A stretch of 64,000 nt of DNA from Choristoneura fumiferana (lineage: Eukaryota; Arthropoda; Insecta; Lepidoptera; Tortricidae), in contig NC_133473.1 in assembly GCF_025370935.1 (NCBI RefSeq), positions 20,922,022 through 20,986,021 of the forward strand, given 5' to 3'. Under the pieces are notes generated by a model that had not been told where the DNA came from, did not search any database, and saw only the letters and a program-made list of their open reading frames with translations. The position numbers and the translations under genes are program-made. Shown one piece after another: positions 43,739-52,545 of the stretch (position 1 is its first letter; each line of letters begins with the position of its first letter).

Positions 43739-44453
43739 GAAGGCGTTAATATTAAATTGAAATCCTCAGAAACAAACGAGTACATATCGAAGATTTGCTT
43801 ATTTGATGGTGTAATTAGAAATGTGTTCATAATATTTAGATCTGTATCTCATTGTAACCTGACTTGCAACATTAAAAATAACACAAGGAATTCCTCCAGT
43901 TTTCTCCTTTTGTTTGTGTTAGTCACTATCCGCGGCCTTTTAAAGCCAACAAGCGGTAAAAACGGCAGCTCTTAAACAGAACGCTTAGCTCACTGCATCC
44001 GACTTGCACAGAGTGAAATATCAATTTCCTACCCAGTGACCCCGACTTCATTTATCAGAGAGCAGCTTTAAATAAAACATCTTCCACATTTATTTTGCCC
44101 TGGTACACGGATTTTATCTATTTGGGTTTTCCTTGGAACTATTTGTTATTTCCCCCCCACCCCCACTTAAGTTCTTCCCTTCCACCTTTTTAGTTGTTCT
44201 TTGCCCTTTATGATATGGTTAGTTAGTTCAGTGCGTCCCTGAAATGGTTGCTTCGTTGTTGCATTAGCTTGTCATGGAAATTGATATTGTTCTAAAGTGC
44301 CTTGGATGCCTGCAGCAAGCCCTAAAGCTGTCAAAGTAAGACGTCAGTAATTAAATTAGATGTTTCCTTCCTATGTTCGTTGTTATTGTTATCTTTAGCT
44401 GAATGTTCAAAATTAGAGGTAGCGAAGTTTCGTTTGGATGCAAGTCAATGACT
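43739..44453. other. No gene recognised
   Basis: An 89-codon frame (43706-43975) starts in the SINE tail and has no known motif. A C-run lies at 44152-44165. Confidence 0.4.
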
Positions 44454-44590
44454 AAGAGCCTGGCCAAGCTAACTCTGCAGAGAATAATATGGTAACACAG
44501 AAAATGTAACGCATATTATGTACGTGATTTGACGTTAAATTACAGTGTTGCCAAATTATTCCGTTGCAGACTTAGCTTGGCCAGGCCCTT
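44454..44590. mobile_element. MITE-like element with 41-bp inverted ends (family P)
   Basis: Left end AAGAGCCTGGCCAAGCTAAC...GAATAATATGGTAACAC and right end GTGTTGCCAAATTATTCC...GCTTGGCCAGGCCCTT are reverse complements with a few mismatches. The 50-bp centre is AT-rich. 137 bp in total. Confidence 0.8.
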
Positions 44591-44602
44591 TGCCCGGTAA
44601 AT

Positions 44603-44708
44603 CCAGTAAAACCGTTCCAGTAGCAAAACACTGCGGTGCTCGATCGGTGTTGTTAACTCATTTGGATTGGGACCCCGCAATGTATCACTACTGGCACGGT
44701 TTTACTGG
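44603..44708. mobile_element. MITE-like element with 34-bp inverted ends (family Q)
   Basis: CCAGTAAAACCGTTCCAGTA at the left and its complement ACTGGCACGGTTTTACTGG at the right. The inner arms (CACTGCGG / CCGCAATG) continue the match. The centre has TCGATCGGTGTTGTTAACTC. It is separated from family P by 12 bp. Confidence 0.75.
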
Positions 44709-44850
44709 AATCATGTGAACAGAGCCCTATAGAAGGTTGAATCGGGCCCATCGTCTATAGTTCCAGATAGATACAACCTAGAGCGTTTTAAGGCTAGAAT
44801 GAATAAGCTTTTACTGAACCAGTGCATACATTTAAAATAATAAAGGGGTT
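44709..44850 (+). pseudogene. Possible LINE reverse-transcriptase C-terminal remnant
   Basis: A short frame reads VPDRYNLERFKARMNKLLLN and stops soon after, followed by AAAATAATAAAGG. Jockey/R1-like proteins end with a similar FK.R.N..L string, but the fragment is too short to be sure. Confidence 0.3.
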
Positions 44851-45025
44851 AATCACGGATCACGGGTCAGTATTATGTAAAAAAATTGCTATTTGAATAA
44901 TAATTGTTAAATTTAAATGCAGCTACTTTGTGACCTTCGATAAATTATGTGACGAGATAGGTTCTCTAAATATCTTAATAAATTAATACCAGTCATGTTA
45001 ATTATGTTTAAAAGGATCGATCCTA

Positions 45026-45643
45026 AATTGAAAATACAAACTGAAATATACCTAGATGCACAGAAAAACCAGAAAAATAAGACCATCACTGGGAATCGAA
45101 CCCAGGTCCTCGGTATTCCGTACCGCGTGCTATACCGCTACACCACTGATGGTCAACGGTACCGACACGAATTTCCCCTATGCACCTCATATCTCAGCTT
45201 GTTTGTTTCTTATTTAGCCACTTAAGCAGTGACGCTAGCGACATCTATGCCGTAGCCCTCATCGAGAAACTTTTTCGGCACTCCATTGGAACTAACCGCT
45301 CACCCGGACAAGAGATATCGTTACTAAGCAATCAAATTAAGATTGTTTTTTTTGGAATCTTTTTGTATTTTTTATTTCAATTCCAAATTTTTACTTTTAC
45401 GGTCATCCCGTAAAACCTAAATTGAAAATACAAACTGAAATATAGATGCACAGAAAAACCAGAAAAATAAGACCATCACTGGGAATCGAACCCAGGTCCT
45501 CGGTATTCCGTACCGCGTGCTATACCGCTACACCACTGATGGTCAACGGTACCGACACGAATTTCCCCTATGCACCTCATATCTCAGCTTGTTTGTTTCT
45601 TATTTAGCCACTTAAGCAGTGACGCTAGCGACATCTATGCCGT
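45026..45643 (-). mobile_element. Compound SINE family B insertion between 13-bp duplications
   Basis: AGGATCGATCCTA flanks the whole block (45013-45025 and 45644-45656). Inside are two minus-strand copies of the same ~228-bp unit, 45026-45255 and 45419-45643, differing by a 4-base deletion (ATACCTAG versus ATAG). On the minus strand each has GGTGTAGCGGTATAGCAC (A box) and CTGGGTTCGATTCCCAG (B box). Between them, 45256-45410 holds a separate stretch plus a plus-sense SINE head (TTTTTTTATTTCAATTCCAA-like) that also occurs in the copy at 10337-10532. Confidence 0.85.
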
Positions 45644-45719
45644 AGGATCGATCCTAGTTCCTGTCATCAGTTTTTGCTACCTTCACTACTATCTTTACAA
45701 GATTATCCATACCCTATGC

Positions 45720-45936
45720 GAAAATAAATAATAAATAAATATAATAAATATCACGGGACACTTGACACCTAGTTTGTACTATGGATACTAAGCAACGGAT
45801 AAACATACTTATATAGATAAATACATACTTAAATAAGAATTAAACCATCCAAGATATGAGAACAAACACTCGTATTATTCATACAAATCTGCCCCGGCCG
45901 GGGATCGAACCCGGGTCATCAAGCTTCGTAGTCAGG
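45720..45936 (-). mobile_element. tRNA-derived SINE family C
   Basis: On the minus strand: ACCCGGGTTCGATCCCCGGC (B box), GCAGATTTGTATGAATAATA, AAGTATGTTTATCCGTTGC, TAGTACAAACTAGGTGTCAA and GTGTCCCGTGATATTTATTA, ending in a (TTTA) tail. The 5' A-box part is cut off. Related fragments: 8819-8938 and 56400-56640. Confidence 0.8.
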
Positions 45937-45960
45937 TTTTCTAAGGCAATTTTTATATAA

Positions 45961-46056
45961 ATGGTCATTTCAAGAAGTGGTCATTTCGATATGCGGTCAT
46001 TTTAAGAATTAGTCATTTTGACAAGTGGTCATTTTAAGAAGTAAACATTTCTCATT
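45961..46056. repeat. 16-bp tandem repeat, six units
   Basis: GGTCATTT recurs at 45963, 45979, 45995, 46011 (AGTCATTT), 46027 and 46043 (AAACATTT), an exact 16-bp period with unit roughly GGTCATTTTAAGAAGT. It starts about 25 bp after the SINE. Confidence 0.9.
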
Positions 46057-46302
46057 GTGGTCTAATCCGCCCTTAAAGGTGCTTAGCATCTACCAAAATA
46101 AAGCAAGCTTAAAATTGCTATCAACAATCATTTATCTGGTTTCTTGTGTGTCTGGCTCAGAATCAGTATCGGTTTGAACCCAAACAAATGCATTTTAATT
46201 TGTTTAAAACATTCGCGCTGGAGAATCACTAGAAATAAATGAGATATTCCGCAGATCATTATTGGAAGGCGAGGGGGAGTTTGTGGAGGGGCGATTGTAT
46301 GT
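46057..46302. other. No feature
   Basis: Short AT-rich interval with nothing recognised. Confidence 0.4.
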
Positions 46303-46386
46303 TATTAGAAATAGAAATAGAAATCATTTATTCGTGAAAAAGTAGCGTAGCATAACAAAAAGGTATTACAAAATTAAAAAAAGTTG
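46303..46386 (-). mobile_element. LINE 3' tail with (AGAAAT)n
   Basis: TTAGAAATAGAAATAGAAAT followed by CATTTATTCGTGAAAAAGTA. Reversed, this is AATAAATGATTT plus a (TTCTAT)n tail. AATAAATGATTT also ends the fragments at 31506-31700 and 33225-33385 with different tail repeats. Confidence 0.6.
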
Positions 46387-46458
46387 TTTTTTTTTTATTT
46401 TATAAAACGAGGGGGAAAACGAGCAGATGGAGGTCGCCCATGGACACCCGCAACGATG
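46387..46458 (+). repeat. Dispersed repeat family L2, short copy
   Basis: TTTTATTTTATAAAACGAGG, GGGAAAACGAGCAGATGGAG and CGCCCATGGACACCCGCAAC. It adjoins the LINE tail. Confidence 0.65.
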
Positions 46459-46811
46459 TTTGTCACGAAATGGTCCCAAATCAGCAAAAATCGCCCTTTC
46501 CTTTGGTACCATCTGTGTTATTGTTAGTGATATCTTGAAGAGAATATTAGTACATGGATTATGTTAAAGATTTTGGTGTAAAATAGTCAAATATTGTATA
46601 GACTTGAGTGACAATGGGCTATTTTACAAAAAAAAAACTTATTAGTCCGTGAGTTACATTATAGGAAAAAATTTAACACGTATTTTTCTTTTGTCATTTT
46701 AACAAAAAAATATGAAGACAATTGCTAGTAAGACTGCGGCTCCATTGAGGCGAAGACGAGCGGAGCGGAGAGGGATCCCTACACGTCCTATATAAAAAGT
46801 AAAGTTTCCTC

Positions 46812-46920
46812 GTTTTCAAATCTAACTTCGCACATAAATTCTGAAAAATTCAGAAGTGCGATGCGAGCCCGTCTCGAACCCGCGACCCTCTGCTTGAGAG
46901 CCCATAGCCCCAGCCAAATA
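46812..46920 (-). mobile_element. SINE family A, tRNA-like end only
   Basis: TTTTCAAATCTAACTTCGCA, TTCTGAAAAATTCAGAAGTG, CGAGCCCGTCTCGAACCCGC and GACCCTCTGCTTGAGAGCCC. The 3' half is absent. Confidence 0.65.
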
Positions 46921-47477
46921 GTTTGTTCCAAATTAAAACCAGCCAACGAAGTAAATTAAAACACCAATTTAGTATCGAACGAACAAATAAAGCGCGCCAC
47001 TCGCGGATACCTTTCAGAACTCTTTTGACTTTTAACGAGGCCCATTCAAGTATTTCCCGAACTCTAATAAAAAGATTATGAGGAAGAATTAACAAAGTTC
47101 CCGAACATTTGGGCCACATTTTAATTGTATGTAAAGCCCTACTTATTATTCTATAAATGGAGGTTCCATTTGGGACCATATCGGCGCTCGGAAAAAATGG
47201 CCCAGAGAGCAGCTTACGTCGTCTAAACAAACGTCATTTGAATATCCATCAGCTGTTTTCCCCAGTTTGCGGGTGTAGGTTGTTTCACAGAGCTGGAATG
47301 AATGAACGAATGAATTGAATAAGTGAATGATAATAACTATCGGTCCTCTCCAGCAAAGAATGGTGAGTTCAAACCTGAGTTTTCGAAATTCAAACTTCGA
47401 CATTCGGAATTTAACCCGAGTTTCACGATAAAGAAACATCGTGAGTAAACATCTAAAGTTCTGAACAGATTTTCATC
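46921..47477. other. No gene recognised
   Basis: Minus-strand frames of 97 and 126 codons (47146-47439, 46850-47230) overlap each other, include SINE sequence and have no recognised domain. I do not call them genes. Confidence 0.45.
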
Positions 47478-47940
47478 CATCATTCCAGCCTATATACGTA
47501 CCATCAGCCAAATATGTGGTCTACCACTATAAGGTTGATAATCGTTTGCATGTCACAAAACAATAATGCAAATAGACGTGTCTGTCAACTTGAAAGTTCG
47601 ACTTTAGCGCCATATTCATTTGATAGTAACTTGTTTAAAAATTGGTAGACCACTTATTTGGCTGATGGTACCTACACCTACTGCACAGGTCCCATCTCAG
47701 AATAATAATAGCGCTTCTTCTGTAGTTCCCACACGGCCCCAGTGCAGACTGAGAACTTCACACACACCATTGAATTGCTTCGCAGGTCTATGCAGGTTTG
47801 CTTCACCATAAAACTCGAAGTAAATGTCGAATGTGAAATCGCAGGAATTTTGCAAAACTCAAAATGCGAGGCCAGGTTCCCCTCCAGGTTCACGATCCCC
47901 TGAGATGCCCAGATCAAACTACTACTAGACCACATCTTTA
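47478..47940 (-). mobile_element. SINE family A interrupted by MITE family M
   Basis: The SINE 3' end (CATTCCAGCCTATATA) stops at 47496 and resumes at 47673 (CACCTACTGCACAGGTCCC), then continues through ACTTCACACACACCATTGAA and TTCGCAGGTCTATGCAGG to a diverged tRNA-like end near 47935. The MITE is therefore younger than this SINE. Confidence 0.85.
47497..47672. mobile_element. 176-bp MITE (family M), copy 2, nested in a SINE
   Basis: Starts (C)GTACCATCAGCCAAATATG and ends ATTTGGCTGATGGTACC, with ~30-bp terminal inverted repeats. TA lies on both sides (47495-47496 and 47673-47674), consistent with a TA target duplication. It is the same length as copy 1 at 1901-2076 and nearly identical inside. 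Confidence 0.93.
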
Positions 47941-48490
47941 CAGAGAAAAATGGGCATTATACGCAAGTTCTAATAAAATGACTTTTTGCCTAAAATAAAA
48001 AGAATTGGAGCACAATTCTTACATACACTAACAACTGTATCGGCCCTGCGACAACAAAACACAAGGCGACGCATTCAGCGTTTTTTGTATCCATTGCGTG
48101 TATAACAAAGTGACTACCGTGGGTTTCGGGTCTTAACCGCGCGATCAGCAGCGAAATCGCTCGCCGCGTCGCGTTCAAACGTAACCAGACCGTATAGAAG
48201 GCATGTAATTTATTTGTTTACTTGGCTCAGCAGCGATGCCATAACCGTAAAGAAAACTGAACGCTGGATCTTATGCTTCGGCTAGTTTCGTTTAGCGTTA
48301 ACGTCCGTGCCAAGCAGAAGTGTAATAACTTCGAAGGTTTTGACGGGGTGATGTGCCGTTGATTATTGAAGACTGGATCCAAGGATTCCATAACAATTGG
48401 CAGTGCGCCGCATCTATCGAACTATCGCAATTCTCGCAACCATTACCAGGTCACCAGTCCGCCTTGTAGGACATAGGATCGACTTCTTCT
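47941..48490. other. No gene recognised
   Basis: 48030-48180 and 48280-48440 are moderately GC-rich (GCGATCAGCAGCGAAATCGC), with a 62-codon minus frame lacking known motifs. No repeat assignment. Confidence 0.4.
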
Positions 48491-48500
48491 TCTAGTCTAG

Positions 48501-48618
48501 TCATCATCAGCTTACAGCAGTCCACTGCTGGACATAGGCCTCTTCCATGGCGCACCACAACACTCTGTCTTCAGCTCCTCGCATCCATCCGCCGCCAGCG
48601 ACCCTCGCCGTTCATCAG
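48501..48618 (-). mobile_element. RTE-type LINE, 118-bp 3' end with 10-bp target duplication
   Basis: Flanked by TCTAGTCTAG at 48491-48500 and 48619-48628. On the minus strand it reads GGTCGCTGGCGGCGGATGGA, GCCATGGAAGAGGCCTATGT and CAGCAGTGGACTGCTGTAAG, ending in (TGATGA). It is the same subfamily as the longer plus-strand copy 280 bp away (48896-49258). Confidence 0.9.
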
Positions 48619-48628
48619 TCTAGTCTAG

Positions 48629-48895
48629 CACATGGCCGCTACTCATGAACACATTGCCACCAACGGCCATGAGTTCTTTGACATTTAAATTTGGCTTCAG
48701 GATTGATTCTGGGTAACCCAAGTAGCGACAGACGCTTATAAGCTTATCGGGAGATATTTGACGGAGTCGCAGGAAAGAGATAGTAATGATGGCAATTATT
48801 TCTATCTGTTTACCGTGACTTCGTCTGCGTACAATTCGTTTATCGCACGCCCTGGGGACGTGGACCTTGACTGCGGGGCTAATCCACAAAGTCAA
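48629..48895. other. Interval between two opposed RTE ends
   Basis: 48820-48870 (TGACTTCGTCTGCGTACAAT, TCGTTTATCGCACGCCC) is a scrap of the 25073-25272 repeat family. The rest is unassigned. Confidence 0.5.
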
Positions 48896-49258
48896 AGTCG
48901 CTCAGCGAGCTATGGAGAGAGCAATGCTAGGGGTTTCTTTGAAGGATAAAATCTGAAATCACGCTATCCGACAAAGAACGAGAGTCATCGACGTTGCTCA
49001 GAGATATTAGTTTGCTGAAGTGGCATTGGGCTGGCCACGTCTGTCGCAGGTCTGATGAACGGTGGAGCAGACGAGTCCTCAAATGGAGACCACGGACGGG
49101 AAAACGTAGAGTAGGTCGTCCTGAGGCACGGTGGACGGACGACATTAAGAGGGTCGCTGGCGGCGGATGGATGCGAGGGGCTGAAGATAGAGTGTTATGG
49201 AGCGCCATGGAAGAGGCCTATGCCCAGCAGTGGACTGCTGTAGGCTGATCATGATGAT
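48896..49258 (+). pseudogene. RTE-type LINE reverse-transcriptase C-terminus and 3' end
   Basis: AMERAMLGVSLKDKI, then an in-frame TGA at 48954-48956 (a likely CGA change). Next come HAIRQRTRVIDVAQR, an apparent one-base insertion near 49008, and an open stretch to the true stop at 49246-49248: LLKWHWAGHVCRRSDERWSR, VLKWRPRTGKRRVGRPEARW, TDDIKRVAGGGWMRGAEDR and AMEEAYAQQWTAVG. The noncoding tail is only (ATGATG)n, as is normal for RTE. The piece is the region after the polymerase domain; no catalytic residues are included. Confidence 0.88.
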
Positions 49259-49430
49259 GACTTCCTCAGGAACAACTCATTTTTTCGGAATAAAATGTAT
49301 TCTACTTTTGTGGTCTTCCAATATGACGTATGCAAAATTTTATGGCAATCGGTTCAGTAGTAAAAAGGCGTTTAAGCGGAAGAAATCAACTTACTTTCGC
49401 ATTTCTAATGTTAGTAAAGATCTGGCTGTA
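49259..49430 (+). repeat. Dispersed repeat end (TTTCGCATTTCTAATGTTAG)
   Basis: ATGGCAATCGGTTCAGTAGT, AAAAAGGCGTTTAAGCGGAA and TACTTTCGCATTTCTAATGT resemble the terminal part of the 20268-20475 family. It follows the RTE tail directly. Confidence 0.5.
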
Positions 49431-50539
49431 AGTTTTTCAACGTCAAAATTCCTTATTCTTAAGTCGCTGACTCTAGAAAAAGAGTTTTTAATGCATATTA
49501 AAGTAAGAATATTTAATGTAAAACCTAGGACTTCTATTACAAGGTTGGATTTCGAAACCACTTAACATGCTAATGAGGCCAAAAATCAAGTAGAATAATA
49601 GTATCTTACGCTTATATGAAAGTTAACGGTCATAAAAGCAACTTTACTACTAGAGGGTGTCACATGAGCACTTACAAAACAAAAGAATAACGCAGCACAA
49701 TGACGTAAAAGTAGGTTAGAAGTTATTTTTACAACTCCTGCAATGCCGTAGAACGTAATTTACGATCGTATGTGTGAAAAAGTCGTAACAGAAGTTTCAA
49801 ATATCGAACGATAACGTACAAACTAAAGGGGCATATTCTGAGACGCGGCGATAAAAAAAATCGAAACCATTTCGTGAAAATGGTCGATTTAACTTTTTCA
49901 ATTAAGCGTATGCGGGCCGAGGGTGTATTCTGACCCAGATCGAAAGAATACGCGGCGACGCGTCGCCGAAATGAAAACGTTTGCAACAGACATTTCAGAT
50001 TCAAATGTGAAAAAGTTGGCGAGTTTTATTAGCCGACATTGACAACCTATGTTTTCGTTGTAAATAAGAGCAAATGAGAAGAGAAATTGCGCCAACAAAA
50101 AGGTATCTCGATATGGAAACGGAAGTTCCTCATTGGCTATAAAAAAAGGGTAAAGCAAACGAATTTTCCGGCGTCCTTAGATCGAATTGTACCTTCTACC
50201 CATAGAACGTATTTGCATGGAAGGCTGGCAATCTTCTTATAAGTACTTCGGCTTATCAACGCTTTTCTCTGACATGAGGTCCCGAATTGTGCCTGAGAGT
50301 GTAAGAGTCCCTTTATAGATAAGCGCGCGAGTGCTGCTTTTATATTTTAAGGAAAAGTCGCATTACATACAGAAAAAAATAAAAGTAATTTTAAATCTCA
50401 AAATAATGTTTGACTGGTTTGATTGAAGGGAAAGTGATACCACAGGTTGTAAGGAGCAAATTAAACCCGGTAACCTTGTCCCAATTAAACTTCCAATCAA
50501 GTCCTCATAGTAAAGTTGACACGCCAACTGACCGAGACT
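49431..50539. other. No gene recognised
   Basis: Minus-strand frames of 86-91 codons (49729-50004, 49898-50158) overlap each other and have no known motif. CGCGGCGACGCGTCGCCG at 49951 is a short palindromic patch. Confidence 0.45.
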
Positions 50540-50830
50540 AGCCTGTGGCCGCACGTTCGTTTCAAGTAAGCCCGAAGTGTCCCGAAGTCGGCCGAGCGCG
50601 CCCGACGCGGGCCGAGGTTGCGCGATCAATACCCCACCCTGCCACCCGCGCCGCGTCAATTCCGGGGCCAAAAGTCACGCTTTCGGGATAGCCGTCGATT
50701 TTCAACGGTCAGGTCCCGATTGAGTACGTGTGCCGAAGATCGGGGTAACGAGTCGCGCCGCTAATGCGGAATTTTGAATTCGAACCGAACGCAGCCGAAT
50801 TCGAGATTCCAAAGGCGATTCCGTTCAGCC
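50540..50830. promoter_or_regulatory. CpG-rich patch, possible host promoter or first exon
   Basis: The patch has many CG dinucleotides (for example GGCCGAGCGCGCCCGACGCG and CCCGCGCCGCGTCAATTCCG) in otherwise AT-rich DNA. Near its end, TTCAGCCAGTGTGCATTT loosely resembles an arthropod initiator (TCAGT). No TATA box is placed clearly, and no dispersed-repeat block from elsewhere in the window occurs here. A 102-codon minus frame (50363-50671) covers part of it, rich in Arg, Gly and Leu, but it has no recognised domain. The regulatory reading is inference from composition only. Confidence 0.3.
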
Positions 50831-51347
50831 AGTGTGCATTTTTGAAATTGGAATCGCTACTTCAAATGTAGACGATTTGTTTTGAAATTCGAATCACTAA
50901 TTAATAGGTACGACTTAACTTTCGTATTCATGTTTTGTTTTGTAAATCAACTCGCGTACGTTTCGTCGTATATGTGGATAAAACTTTATTGCTTTTATAA
51001 GACACTCGAATTGGCTTAAATAAACATCGTGTTTACGAAATATACTTCACATTAACAAATCATGTTGACTGATTGCTATTTGCGTCTCTTTAATGTTAGA
51101 ATAGAAAACATTTGAAGATTTTTTTGCATAAAAATAAACTTTACCGTTTTGTTTATATTAGGTAACTCTTTAGTAGTTTTTTTGACAACTTAGTGTAAAG
51201 AATGCCTTCAATCCTCTTGTTTTAGCGCCAAAAAAAAATTACAACTGTGTGTAATCTAGTAGCTAGCGTCTCTAGTGGAGCCGTTTTTTGCGTTGAAATT
51301 TTTTAAAATAAGGACCACAAAAACCATATTTCTATAATTATCAAATA
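50831..51347. other. No gene recognised
   Basis: AT-rich. No frame or repeat of note. Confidence 0.4.
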
Positions 51348-51648
51348 CTAGCTTTTCCCGCGGCTTCGCCCTCGTGGAATTCGGTTATCGCGCGCAGTTC
51401 CCTCGGGATGTATGATGGATGACCTGATCCATACTTATTAATATTATAAATGCGAAAGTGTGCGTTTGTATGTTTGTGTGTTTGTTTGTCTGTCTTTCAC
51501 GTCGAAACGGAGCGACGGATCGACGTGATTTTTGTCATAGATATAGTTGATGGGCCAGAGAGTTTTAGCCCGGAAAAATGCACAGTTCCCGAGGGAAAGC
51601 GCGCGATAACTGAATTCCACACGGGCGAAGCCGCGGGCAAAAGCTAGC
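51348..51648. mobile_element. ~300-bp element with ~65-bp inverted ends (CCGCGGCTTCGCCC)
   Basis: The left end, ACTAGCTTTTCCCGCGGCTT, GGAATTCGGTTATCGCGCGC, is the reverse complement of the right end, GCGCGATAACTGAATTCCAC, GGGCGAAGCCGCGGGCAAAA, GCTAGC. Between them, 51440-51565 has TATTATAAATGCGAAAGTGT, GTCTGTCTTTCACGTCGAAA and CGGAGCGACGGATCGACGTG. Elements of this type are very common in Lepidoptera. The inverted arrangement suggests one full copy plus one inverted end. Confidence 0.75.
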
Positions 51649-51812
51649 TTTTTATAAATATGTAAGTAAGTAGTTTAATTTAGGTGGTATAAGTTACAAG
51701 CTGAATGTTTTAACGTGATACTAGCTGAAATATAAACGTGAAACCCTCTTGAATACTGAGTAGGACATGTATCTTAGGTTCAAGGTATTTAGAGAAATCA
51801 AAAATTAGTTTT

Positions 51813-52079
51813 GTGACATCTTATTATTTAAAGGTTTTGTTCGGTTTAGTGCGGCACAAGACACCTTCGTACCTTTTTGAAAAAATCACATGGTCAAAAA
51901 GTGTGCGCAGATTTAAGGCTATTGTGCCTCCGCACAGGACGGCGGCGTTTCGAGGTAGTTTCAGATTCGCGGCGTCTAAGTGCTGGAATGACATACCTCC
52001 TCCTATACTCGGAGTGACTAGCAGGTACACCTTTGGGCGAAAGCTTAAAGGCTATTTGTTGGCATTTCAAAAGCTATAA
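51813..52079 (+). pseudogene. CR1/Jockey-like LINE reverse-transcriptase C-terminus
   Basis: The frame gives VLFGLVRHKTPSYLFEKITW, FKAIVPPHRTAAFRGSFRFA, ASKCWNDIPPPILGVTSRYT and FGRKLKGYLLAFQKL before the stop at 52077-52079. The pattern R..RGSF...A.KCWN.LPP and F...LK.YLL is the usual end of ORF2 in these LINEs, downstream of the polymerase catalytic domain. The piece is 5'-truncated and intact as far as it goes; the first residues may lie outside the element. It is followed by its own 3' UTR. Confidence 0.8.
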
Positions 52080-52545
52080 TTCCATTAATTCCTCTCCCTT
52101 CCAGCACTATTACACAAAACTTCTTTTTGTTTCGGTTGTTAATTTCATGTTTCCTTTTTAGCTCGCGTACCTAACGGTGTTGTATATTTGGCAAGTGAGT
52201 GTATAATAGTTATAATAATTATGTTTATGTACTAATGTTAATGTCCTTCAAAGCCATAAAATAAATAATATGTTTCATTGTTTACAAATTATCTATTTAT
52301 GTAGTCTTATGTATAGTAATAAAACTGTGTAGTATATCTTTGTAGCGGTCCGAGGGTCACCAACGGTGCTGGCTGAAAATCAGCGCTGGGGTGTTTATTA
52401 TTAACGCTTCAGCATTATGCTGAGCCAGTGTCCGATTCGCAACCGCAACGACACGTACTTTCCTACGTGTTGTCTATTTGTACTTAATACTATTGTTGTG
52501 TCTTGTGTTGTGAATAAATGTATTTTCTTTCTTTCTTTATTTCTT
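52080..52545 (+). mobile_element. 3' UTR and (TTTC)n tail of the same LINE
   Basis: GGTGCTGGCTGAAAATCAGC, CGCTTCAGCATTATGCTGAG, CTACGTGTTGTCTATTTGTA and GTGAATAAATGTATTTTC, then (TTTC)n. The GCTGAAAATCAGCGCT block recurs reversed at 31650-31665. Confidence 0.75.

Noticed and set aside
45961..46056. CRISPR-like array
   Set aside because: The 16-bp units are contiguous without spacers, and the genome is eukaryotic. No other array with spaced repeats was seen.
46850..47439. Minus frames of 126 and 97 codons
   Set aside because: They overlap each other and SINE sequence, with no domain, no repeat-protein match and no sign of coding bias.
50363..50671. 102-codon minus frame in the CpG-rich patch
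   Set aside because: High GC lengthens chance frames; no domain is visible. It is kept only as part of a possible regulatory patch.
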